Below, in pieces: positions 5,963-11,261 of a stretch of 11,474 bases of DNA; position 1 is the stretch's first letter; every line of letters starts with the position of its first letter. The DNA comes from Bacillota bacterium (lineage in GTDB: Bacteria > Bacillota_I > Bacilli_A > RF39 > UBA660). Below the pieces are notes generated by a model that made no database searches, was not told the DNA's origin, and was given only the letters and a program-made list of their open reading frames with translations. The translations under genes were made by a program, and so were the position numbers. The stretch is from the NCBI GenBank assembly GCA_003149915.1, contig QAMK01000029.1, positions 1 through 11,474 on the forward strand, in the 5' to 3' direction.

Positions 5963-6061
5963 ATGGGAAAATTTATCTGCTGTATTTTCATCTGCGCGCT
6001 TGCTATGGCGTGCGCTCCACTAGCTTTGCTCCTGCTGTGCCTTTGTGGCTGGAAAGATTAA
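5963..6061 (+). CDS. Cys-rich membrane micropeptide (32 aa)
   Basis: Encodes MGKFICCIFICALAMACAPL then a LALLLLCLCGWKD end: one membrane helix with six cysteines. The ATG follows AAAGGA by about 9 nt, and the preceding gene ends 14 nt before it. A strong hairpin (6069-6094) closes the operon just after its TAA. Short length means it is easily missed in annotation. The cysteines could be acylated or disulfide-linked (inference). Role unknown. Confidence 0.55.
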   Translation: MGKFICCIFICALAMACAPLALLLLCLCGWKD

Positions 6062-6068
6062 CATACAT

Positions 6069-6094
6069 AGGGCGGGGTGTAATATCCCCGCCCT
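6069..6094. terminator. Bidirectional terminator hairpin between convergent genes
   Basis: AGGGCGGGG (6069-6077) pairs with CCCCGCCCT (6086-6094) around an 8-nt loop. It sits between the convergent 5963-6061 and 6105-6698 genes. Neither side has a strong T-tract (TTGTCGTTT on the plus side), so termination may be partial. Confidence 0.6.
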
Positions 6095-6104
6095 TGTCGT
6101 TTGC

Positions 6105-6698
6105 CTATCCAACCAATTTGTAAAACGTGCTTTTCTTCATACCAGTCAGCCGCATGGCCTCTACGGCGGTTATTTCCCCTGTGTGCCACCGCTCTATTAC
6201 TTCATTCCAGTTATCAGGCTTAACAGCTCTTGGGCGGCCTAGGTGCTTACCTTTAGTCCTTGCCGCCGCGATCCCCTCCGCCTGCCGCTGGCGTAACGTT
6301 TCCCGCTCCTGCTGGGCAATGGAGGATAAAACCTCAATCAAAATATTGTTTACCATTTCAAGAACCCATTCTTGCCCCGCTGGATACTCAATCATCGTTG
6401 TGGGCAAGTCCAGCACCTTCAAACGGATACCATTTTCTTTGAAGTATTGCAACTCGTTTTTAATATCTGCTTTGTTCCTGCTTAGACGGTCAAGGGATTT
6501 TACCACCAAAGTATCCCCACGGCGCAGTAAGGCCGCTTTAAGGGCTGTGTATCCCGCCCGGTCTAAGTTCTTGCCTGATTCCTTGTCGGTGATTATATCC
6601 CGCTCCTGCGCCCCTAGAGAGCCAAAGGCGGCAAGCTGGCGGTCAAGATTCTGTTCTTTACTGGATACCCTGGCATAGTAGTAAGTCCGATTTTCCAT
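6105..6698 (-). CDS. Small serine recombinase (resolvase/invertase family)
   Basis: A 197-aa Tn3 resolvase/Hin invertase-type recombinase. The N-terminus YYYARVSSKEQNLDRQL carries catalytic Ser12 and Arg10, LDRLSRN (69-75) supplies the second arginine pair, and the E-helix follows (about 100-140, EMVNNILIEVLSSIAQQERE). The DNA-binding end has GRPRAVKPDNW then a helix-turn-helix (ITAVEAMRLTGMKKSTFYKL). It is full length for the family. AAAGGGG lies 9 nt before the ATG. It could resolve cointegrates or invert DNA; no nearby pair of res- or hix-like sites was recognised. A 34-codon open frame ends 27 nt upstream on the same strand. Confidence 0.9.
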   Translation of the reverse strand: MENRTYYYARVSSKEQNLDRQLAAFGSLGAQERDIITDKESGKNLDRAGYTALKAALLRRGDTLVVKSLDRLSRNKADIKNELQYFKENGIRLKVLDLPTTMIEYPAGQEWVLEMVNNILIEVLSSIAQQERETLRQRQAEGIAAARTKGKHLGRPRAVKPDNWNEVIERWHTGEITAVEAMRLTGMKKSTFYKLVG

Positions 6699-6725
6699 CA
6701 GAAAGCGCCCCTTTCCTGTTTCTGC

Positions 6726-6830
6726 TTATAGCTTAACAGGCGGGGCGCAATCTGCACACTTCAAGTTTCCAGAAAAGTCATTCAATTTTTGGATATGTTC
6801 AGAAAGTAAATCAGGGTACTTGACAGACAC
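6726..6830 (-). CDS. Possible 34-aa ORF before the small recombinase
   Basis: A GTG-started frame directly after an in-frame TAA reads SVKYPDLLSEHIQKLNDFSG then NLKCADCAPPVKL, with a CxxC pair. Composition looks protein-like, and it is on the strand and just upstream of the recombinase (27-nt gap). No convincing ribosome site precedes the GTG. It may be a leader peptide, the C-terminal scrap of a lost gene, or chance. It is the only coding-like content in the 6699-6880 gap. Confidence 0.3.
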   Translation of the reverse strand: MSVKYPDLLSEHIQKLNDFSGNLKCADCAPPVKL

Positions 6831-6880
6831 TTAACAAGGCCGCTTTCTTACCGTCTCCAAAGGTAGAACTTTTAGGAATA

Positions 6881-7294
6881 CTATTTCTGGAATACAAGGG
6901 TTACACCGGATGGAATATCATAGTAGATGTTTTTTATATCATAACTTAATAACTTCTTTTCACCTCCATCTGAACAAAGTTCAATGAAGGTATCGCCAAC
7001 GGTATATGTACCCGACACCTCAACAGGTGTTCCTTCCTCTGTGCGGTGTAAGTATACTGTCCCGGTATTCGTAAAAATCAGGCTGGCATCATTCCACTCT
7101 AAAAAGGAATATCCTCGTAGTTCACAAAGTTCTGCAACATTAGAGGTTTTATATGTTTTACCATCGTATTCATAGCCGTTGACTTTCCATGTACCAACAA
7201 CTGAATTTCCACCAAAAGCATTAAAGGATATAATTACCAGGCAAACACATAGCGCACAGATAATAATAGCTAACCTTTTACTTTTTGTTTTCAT
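6881..7294 (-). CDS. Membrane-anchored lipocalin-like protein
   Basis: A 137-aa protein with one N-terminal hydrophobic segment (about 8-27, LAIIICALCVCLVIISFNAF) after a basic start MKTKSKR. It is a membrane anchor or uncleaved signal; no clear lipobox. The remainder resembles small lipocalin-like domains: an opening VVGTWKVNGYEYDGKTY, then beta strands (ASLIFTNTGTVYLHR, VSGTYTVGDTFIELC) ending in GVTLVFQK. Such domains usually bind a small ligand or act as assembly factors; the ligand is unknown. It is the last gene of a three-gene unit, 23 nt after the 7318-7716 gene. AGAGG abuts the ATG, a poor spacing; GGGG 10 nt upstream may help. Confidence 0.65.
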   Translation of the reverse strand: MKTKSKRLAIIICALCVCLVIISFNAFGGNSVVGTWKVNGYEYDGKTYKTSNVAELCELRGYSFLEWNDASLIFTNTGTVYLHRTEEGTPVEVSGTYTVGDTFIELCSDGGEKKLLSYDIKNIYYDIPSGVTLVFQK

Positions 7295-7317
7295 CCTCTA
7301 TAATCCCCATTGTAAAA

Positions 7318-7716
7318 TTAGGCATGATTTCTCTTTGACCGCCAGAACAGAAAAAGGCTAGTAGCAATGGCGAGTACGCATATCACGATGATTGAAATGC
7401 AACCTGTTTTTACCACCATTACGGTGCTCAAATCAAAATTTAGTATATCTTCCTCAAAGAGAATTGCTCCAAGCCCAATGGGGCTCTTTCCTATCACACA
7501 ATTATAGGCATTTTGGGCGCAGGCAAAAACGAAACCAGAAGGAATTAGGAGAACTGCCGCAACAACAGCAATCACAATATATATTTTGCGGGATAGCTTC
7601 GATTTCGATGAAATAGGCTTGCCGCCATTGCCCGGAGCGTTGACCGCACATCCACAGTTTGGACATACCACGGCATAGTCAGAAATGTCCTTGCCGCAAT
7701 TCTTACATTTTTTCAC
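7318..7716 (-). CDS. Zinc-ribbon membrane protein
   Basis: A 132-aa protein starting with a cytoplasmic zinc ribbon, CKNC (Cys4, Cys7) and CPNC (Cys18, Cys21). A Gly/Ser/Lys linker follows, then a first membrane helix (about 45-66, YIVIAVVAAVLLIPSGFVFA), an external loop with two cysteines, and a second helix (about 100-125), ending in a basic tail RSKRNHA. The GTG start overlaps the stop of the upstream gene (GTGA), with AAAGAGG 7 nt before it, so translation is coupled. Zinc-ribbon plus membrane proteins of this type are common in Firmicutes; the function is unknown. The neighbours suggest an envelope-related module. Confidence 0.7.
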   Translation of the reverse strand: MKKCKNCGKDISDYAVVCPNCGCAVNAPGNGGKPISSKSKLSRKIYIVIAVVAAVLLIPSGFVFACAQNAYNCVIGKSPIGLGAILFEEDILNFDLSTVMVVKTGCISIIVICVLAIATSLFLFWRSKRNHA

Positions 7717-7967
7717 TGTTGTACCTCTTTCCCTTTTGCAACGTCTTTTAACAATTCAATCATTTGCTGATTTTGACTCTGCTGGATTAAATCTGGTAAA
7801 GCCATGACATAAATACCACCCGCAATACCAAGCCAGAAACACATGGCCCATGCGTGGGCATCATCTCCATAGCCCTTTCTCACAGCGACTTTCCGCATGA
7901 AGTTGGCAAAGATAAATTGAACAAGAAGAATGAAGCAGAGTAGAAAAATTATAACTGCATACCTCAT
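7713..7967 (-). CDS. Small membrane protein, first gene of envelope module
   Basis: An 84-aa protein with an N-terminal membrane helix (about 3-23, YAVIIFLLCFILLVQFIFAN), a basic and polar loop (RKVAVRKGYGDDAH), a second hydrophobic segment (about 42-58, WAMCFWLGIAGGIYVMAL) and a Gln-rich cytoplasmic tail. The ATG at 7967 has AAAGGA 9 nt upstream; a TTG three codons earlier lacks a site. It overlaps the next gene by 4 nt. A TACAAT -10-like box lies just upstream on the minus strand (near 7990), without a good -35. Function unknown. Confidence 0.65.
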   Translation of the reverse strand: MRYAVIIFLLCFILLVQFIFANFMRKVAVRKGYGDDAHAWAMCFWLGIAGGIYVMALPDLIQQSQNQQMIELLKDVAKGKEVQQ

Positions 7968-8077
7968 ATGACCCAATCCTTTTCTTAGATTGTATTCTTA
8001 ATTAGATATTGCTTTTAGAATATAGTTTTAGCATATCAGAAAAGATACAATTTAGCAAGAGGGAGGGTAATGGCGAT

Positions 8078-8257
8078 ATGGCAAAGTTTACACCCAGGAA
8101 GTTTGAAAAAGAAGTAATATCCATGCGGATTTCTTCGGAAGTCTTAGAAAAGATTGACGATAAAGCGGCTAAAATTGGTATATCCAGGAATGAACTGCTG
8201 AATCAGTGCATACAATTTGCGCTCGACAACATGGAGGACAATCCAAAGAACGATTAA
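8078..8257 (+). CDS. Small ribbon-helix-helix protein
   Basis: A 59-aa RHH (CopG/Arc-like) protein. A basic start (MAKFTPRKFEK), the beta strand EVISMRIS (about 12-19), helix A (SEVLEKIDDKAAKIG) and helix B (SRNELLNQCIQFALDNME) match the fold closely. It should bind DNA as a dimer. The ATG at 8078 follows GGGAGGG by about 10 nt; the longer frame from 8009 adds 23 non-conserved-looking residues and is rejected. It is divergent from the envelope module (gap 7968-8077) and could regulate it. It ends at a strong terminator. It differs in sequence from the 4150-4383 RHH protein. Confidence 0.75.
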   Translation: MAKFTPRKFEKEVISMRISSEVLEKIDDKAAKIGISRNELLNQCIQFALDNMEDNPKND

Positions 8258-8289
8258 GACCGCCCTGTTTGTTGCAGGACGGTCTTTTT
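8256..8289 (+). terminator. Intrinsic terminator after RHH gene
   Basis: AAGACCGCCCTG (8256-8267) pairs with CAGGACGGTCTT (8275-8286), 12 bp with one mismatch, loop TTTGTTG, followed by TTTTT (8285-8289). It overlaps the stop codon end of the 8078-8257 gene and separates it from the convergent 8294-8620 gene. Confidence 0.85.
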
Positions 8290-8293
8290 CTGC

Positions 8294-8620
8294 CTACTTC
8301 TGGAAAATCAGCGTGTAGGACCGGTCATAGTGCTTTGCCCCAAAATCGCCGCATAGCACGGTAATTATTGTGCCCAACACACTGGATTCTGTATCGACTT
8401 TCACACACTGTATCCTGTCCAGGCACAAAACGTTTTTCCCTGACTTCAAGTAAAGTATGTTTGGATTCTCATATATCTCCATAGCCGGAAAGGCCATCTC
8501 GACCTTGCAAGGGTCTGCACACTGATACCACTCCTGATTTTCACTGTGGTAGACAATACGGGTAAATCGTTCTTTCTCGCAGTATTTCTTGAACTCGCTG
8601 ACGGTCAATGTTTTCTTCAT
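8294..8620 (-). CDS. Hypothetical protein (108 aa)
   Basis: An unassigned soluble protein. It starts MKKTLTVSEFKKYCEKERF and then looks largely beta: TRIVYHSENQEWYQ, EMAFPAMEIYENPNILYLKS, KNVLCLDRIQCVKV, LGTIITVLCGD and SYTLIFQK. Five cysteines are scattered without a CxxC motif. There is no signal peptide or membrane helix. GGGGGTGAG lies about 6 nt before the ATG. It is convergent with the small RHH gene and has its own upstream region with a GC hairpin (8655-8672). No function can be given. Confidence 0.7.
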   Translation of the reverse strand: MKKTLTVSEFKKYCEKERFTRIVYHSENQEWYQCADPCKVEMAFPAMEIYENPNILYLKSGKNVLCLDRIQCVKVDTESSVLGTIITVLCGDFGAKHYDRSYTLIFQK

Positions 8621-8654
8621 CGTTTCTCACCCCCCTCTGCAAGTAATAGAAACA

Positions 8655-8672
8655 GGGGCGGAAAACCGCCCC
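8655..8672. other. GC-rich hairpin
   Basis: GGGGCGG (8655-8661) and CCGCCCC (8666-8672) form a 7-bp stem with loop AAAA. On the minus strand it is followed by TGTTTC, a weak T-tract. It may limit read-through into the 8294-8620 gene. Confidence 0.4.
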
Positions 8673-8696
8673 CGCTCCTATGGTGGTGCTTGCGTT

Positions 8697-8795
8697 CTAT
8701 GCGTCCTTCCATACTTTGATTTTACCATCCACCGATGCCAACGCACACTTCAAAATCAGCGGCTCAAACTTCAATTTTTCCTTATCGGATAAAGT
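8697..8795 (-). pseudogene. Possible C-terminal gene remnant
   Basis: On the minus strand 32 codons are open after a TGA (8796-8798) and end at TAG 8697-8699. They read LSDKEKLKFEPLILKCALAS then VDGKIKVWKDA, a protein-like tail with no start codon except an internal TTG. It lies in the 290-bp gap 8621-8910. It may be a scrap of a gene lost in earlier rearrangement, or chance. Confidence 0.25.
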
Positions 8796-8806
8796 TCAAA
8801 AATCCG

Positions 8807-8824
8807 CAAATCGTGTTTGATTTG
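8807..8824. promoter_or_regulatory. Candidate XRE operator dyad
   Basis: CAAATC (8807-8812) and GATTTG (8819-8824) are inverted around a 6-bp centre, about 87 bp before the XRE start codon. Spacing fits a helix-turn-helix dimer site, but there is only one copy. Confidence 0.3.
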
Positions 8825-8910
8825 TGCTGATACCCCTTTGCTACAAAATGCGTCACGCCGCGACACCAAAAGAAGCGCCATTTGCGGTATCTTTAGGGAG
8901 GTATACCAAA

Positions 8911-9204
8911 ATGGCCTATTTGCAGATTGCGGCTCGGCTGAAACAGCTACGCATGGAGCGGGGCATGACCCAGGCGCAAGTCGCCCGCCATGTGGGGGTG
9001 ACCCGCTCGGCGTTCTCTGCCTATGAAAACGGCACACGCTATCCAAGTTATGATACCCTTATCAATCTGGCGCACCTGTTCAGCGTTTCCACGGATTTTC
9101 TGCTTTGTATAGATAACCGGCACTTTGTAGATGTTTCCGGGCTGACGGCGGAAGAAACAGCGGCAATCACAAATATGGTCAACCTGTTACGCTCCAAAAA
9201 ATAG
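8911..9204 (+). CDS. XRE-family transcriptional regulator
   Basis: A 97-aa Cro/CI-type regulator. The helix-turn-helix domain occupies about 8-62 (RLKQLRMERGMTQAQVARHV, then TRSAFSAYENGTRYPSYDTLINLAHLF). It continues with STDFLLCIDN, the usual end of the XRE fold, and a short helical tail (LTAEETAAITNMVNLLRSKK) probably for dimerisation. GGAGG lies 9 nt before the ATG at 8911. The longer frame from 8824 would add 29 residues and is rejected. The surface-protein gene starts 16 nt after the stop, so the two are likely co-transcribed and the regulator may control the pair. Confidence 0.88.
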   Translation: MAYLQIAARLKQLRMERGMTQAQVARHVGVTRSAFSAYENGTRYPSYDTLINLAHLFSVSTDFLLCIDNRHFVDVSGLTAEETAAITNMVNLLRSKK

Positions 9205-9220
9205 GAAAGGTCGCTGTCCA

Positions 9221-11122
9221 ATGAGAAGAAAATCCCTGCTGTCGTTCATGCTTTCACTGTCCCTGTTGCTCTCTGCATTGCCCCTCACGGCCTATGCCAC
9301 AGCGGAAGATGATGCTCCCCCCACTGACCCGCCGCCTGTATCGGAACCTACGGAAGATAGCCCACAGATACCGGAAGTCACTACCCTGGAAGAACTGCTT
9401 GCCGCTATTGATGCCGCTGAATCTGGGGATACAATAGCTTTAAGCAACCAAATTTACATTGACCAAAATTGTGTTATCGGCGATACAGAAAAAGTGATTA
9501 CGCTTATTCCAGGCGACACCTTTACCGCTGGAACTTTTTTGACCGTTTCCAGTTTTGCCGAACAGGACGTTACCATTCAAAATTTGAACCTTGACGGGCA
9601 GGGGGCGGCCCTCTCTGCCGTTGTTGTAAACCACACATCACTTGACGATATTGTTGGACAATTTGAAATGTCCAATATCAATATCTCAAACTTTGCTTCC
9701 ACAAACCGACCTGTTATTCTGTCTGCCGTGACCGCCACAGTTAGCAACTGCACTTTCAGCGACAATACAGGCAGACGGACGGCGGGGATTGAATTACCTT
9801 CAAACAGCACGGCTATCATTGAAAACTGTACCTTTACCAACAATACCTCTGCCGGGAACGGCGGCGCTATCCTCTGTATGGGGCAACTGGAACTTAAAAA
9901 CAGCCAAATTTCCAATAATCAAGCGGGGGTAGAGGTTGACCGTCCATGTGTTGGTGGAGGTATTTATATCAGCAATACCGGTTCTGGACTACTATATAAC
10001 TGCGCGATTACAGGCAACAATGCTAATCTAGGCGGCGGTATTTCCACCGATGGAAAGTTAGAAATTGTTGATTCCCTTATCTTTGGGAATACGGGGGCAA
10101 TGGGCGCAAGCGACATCTACGCCCCCAGCAACACGCCGCTGTCCATTTCCTATACAAACGGCATGGATTCTATTTATACGGAAAATGACCCCGTGGGGTA
10201 TTATGCTGACTACTTTGAAAATGCTTTTGACCCGGAGAACAACGCAGTATTTTTAGGGGAAAGTCTCTCCATGGAAAAGGTTGATACCCACTTCGGAGCA
10301 AAGTTTGTGTTTGCCTCCGATTTGCCAGAAGAACCAGAACCCGAACCGATACCGCCGGAACAGGACACGCCGGATTCCTCCGACACTCCATCTGACCCCG
10401 AACCTGTTAAACCTTCTGACCCTGGTACCCCTGATAAGCCAGATACACCGGACAGCCCCGATGAATCAGATGAACCGGAAGAACCCGAACCGCCAGAGGA
10501 ACCCGAACACTCCAAAGACCCGGAACCGGATACCTCCGATGAAGATACCCCCGCCCCTTCCAGGCCGCACCGGCCCAGCCACAGCGATACCCCGGCGATA
10601 GAAATAACGGAACCTGTTAAGCTGGTGCTGTCCTGCGGCGACGCTGTTCTTGACCCCGCTGTCCCTCTGTTCCTCGCTGGATATGGAGATGGGCAAGCAC
10701 ACGAAAATGACCTCATAACCAGGGCGCAAATTGCCGTTCTGCTGTACCGCTCCCTAACTCCCGCAAGCGTGGCTATGCTGTCCGGTGATTATGATACCTT
10801 TTCCGACGTGGAGCGGGGCACATGGTACTACGATGCTGTTTCCGCTCTGGTCTCTGCGGGCATTGTAAGCGGATATAACGGTCTTTTCCGTCCAGACGAT
10901 ACCCTGACCTCCGGGGAACTGATAACCATGCTGACACGCTTTGTAGAGGCCAAAACCGTCCCCATGCCATGGGTATCCTATCAAGGCCATTGGTCATATC
11001 CAAGCATTGTAACCGCCGTTGCCTATGGCTGGATTGACGATGCTTCGGAGATAGACCCTGACCGCCCCGTTACCAGGGGAGAAGCGGTTGCATGGGTCAA
11101 TTCAATTTTTGAACTCTGTTAA
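9221..11122 (+). CDS. Exported beta-helix protein with SLH cell-wall anchor
   Basis: A 633-aa surface protein. It has a signal peptide at 1-26 (MRRKSLLSFMLSLSLLLSAL, then PLTAYA before TAEDD). After a short Pro-rich spacer a parallel beta-helix follows, about 50-300. It has repeated rungs such as VSNCTFSDNT, IENCTFTNNTSAGNGGAIL, LKNSQISNN, LLYNCAITGNNANLGGGIST and VDSLIFGNTGAMGASDIY, typical of pectate-lyase-like and polymorphic-repeat adhesins. A Pro/Glu/Asp/Ser linker (about 368-460) spans the wall. Three S-layer homology units form the C-terminus (about 472-514, 525-576, 584-633; FSDVERGTWYYDAVSALVSA is diagnostic), binding wall polysaccharide. No catalytic residues are obvious, so adhesion or carbohydrate binding is more likely than lyase activity. 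AGGAAAGG lies 10 nt before the ATG. Confidence 0.88.
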   Translation: MRRKSLLSFMLSLSLLLSALPLTAYATAEDDAPPTDPPPVSEPTEDSPQIPEVTTLEELLAAIDAAESGDTIALSNQIYIDQNCVIGDTEKVITLIPGDTFTAGTFLTVSSFAEQDVTIQNLNLDGQGAALSAVVVNHTSLDDIVGQFEMSNINISNFASTNRPVILSAVTATVSNCTFSDNTGRRTAGIELPSNSTAIIENCTFTNNTSAGNGGAILCMGQLELKNSQISNNQAGVEVDRPCVGGGIYISNTGSGLLYNCAITGNNANLGGGISTDGKLEIVDSLIFGNTGAMGASDIYAPSNTPLSISYTNGMDSIYTENDPVGYYADYFENAFDPENNAVFLGESLSMEKVDTHFGAKFVFASDLPEEPEPEPIPPEQDTPDSSDTPSDPEPVKPSDPGTPDKPDTPDSPDESDEPEEPEPPEEPEHSKDPEPDTSDEDTPAPSRPHRPSHSDTPAIEITEPVKLVLSCGDAVLDPAVPLFLAGYGDGQAHENDLITRAQIAVLLYRSLTPASVAMLSGDYDTFSDVERGTWYYDAVSALVSAGIVSGYNGLFRPDDTLTSGELITMLTRFVEAKTVPMPWVSYQGHWSYPSIVTAVAYGWIDDASEIDPDRPVTRGEAVAWVNSIFELC

Positions 11123-11130
11123 TACAAGAG

Positions 11131-11158
11131 AAAGTCGGTGCACAGAGGCACCGGCTTT
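11131..11158 (+). terminator. Terminator after SLH protein gene
   Basis: AAAGTCGGTGC (11131-11141) pairs with GCACCGGCTTT (11148-11158) around a 6-nt loop with one T-G wobble, followed by TCTC. It is 8 bp past the stop codon. Confidence 0.7.
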
Positions 11159-11171
11159 TCTCATGGGCAAA

Positions 11172-11201
11172 AGTATAGTATACTGTTATCAGTCTTTGAT
11201 A
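11172..11201. repeat. Short dyads near right end
   Basis: AGTATA-G-TATACT (11172-11184) is a 13-bp palindrome. TATCA (11187-11191) and TGATA (11197-11201) form a second dyad. Both lie in the gene-free right end, 60-95 bp from the core, and could be accessory-protein sites. The 11159-11261 stretch holds no gene. Confidence 0.4.
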
Positions 11202-11237
11202 GCTCAACGATTCATAACAATACGCTTAAAAGAACAT

Positions 11238-11254
11238 TGGATATGAGTTGGTTG
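11238..11254 (+). repeat. 17-bp repeat beside attR
   Basis: TGGATATGAGTTGGTTG is identical to the minus-strand sequence at 1751-1735 in the recombinase leader. Here it ends 9 bp before the AAT core, inside the arm that a large serine recombinase would contact. Confidence 0.65.
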
Positions 11255-11261
11255 TTCTTAT

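Noticed and set aside
6127..6678. 183-codon plus-strand frame
   Set aside because: It is antisense to the well-supported small serine recombinase and is low-complexity in composition; a shadow frame.
6829..6860. Plus-strand promoter at the TTGACA at 6820-6825
   Set aside because: A perfect -35 but no acceptable -10 at 16-18 bp and no plus-strand gene downstream.
8294..8620. Homology between the 108-aa protein and the lipocalin-like protein, since both end in (T)L(I/V)FQK
   Set aside because: The match is limited to the last few residues; the remainder does not align by eye.
8771..9046. 91-codon minus-strand frame over the XRE gene
   Set aside because: It is antisense to a clear helix-turn-helix gene.
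9489..10130. Pectate lyase activity for the beta-helix protein
   Set aside because: Rungs are visible but no lyase catalytic Asp/Arg pattern could be recognised; called beta-helix only.
10210..10716. 168-codon minus-strand frame rich in Ser/Gly
   Set aside because: It is the reverse reading of the Pro/Glu/Asp/Ser linker of the SLH protein; its simple composition mirrors that repeat.
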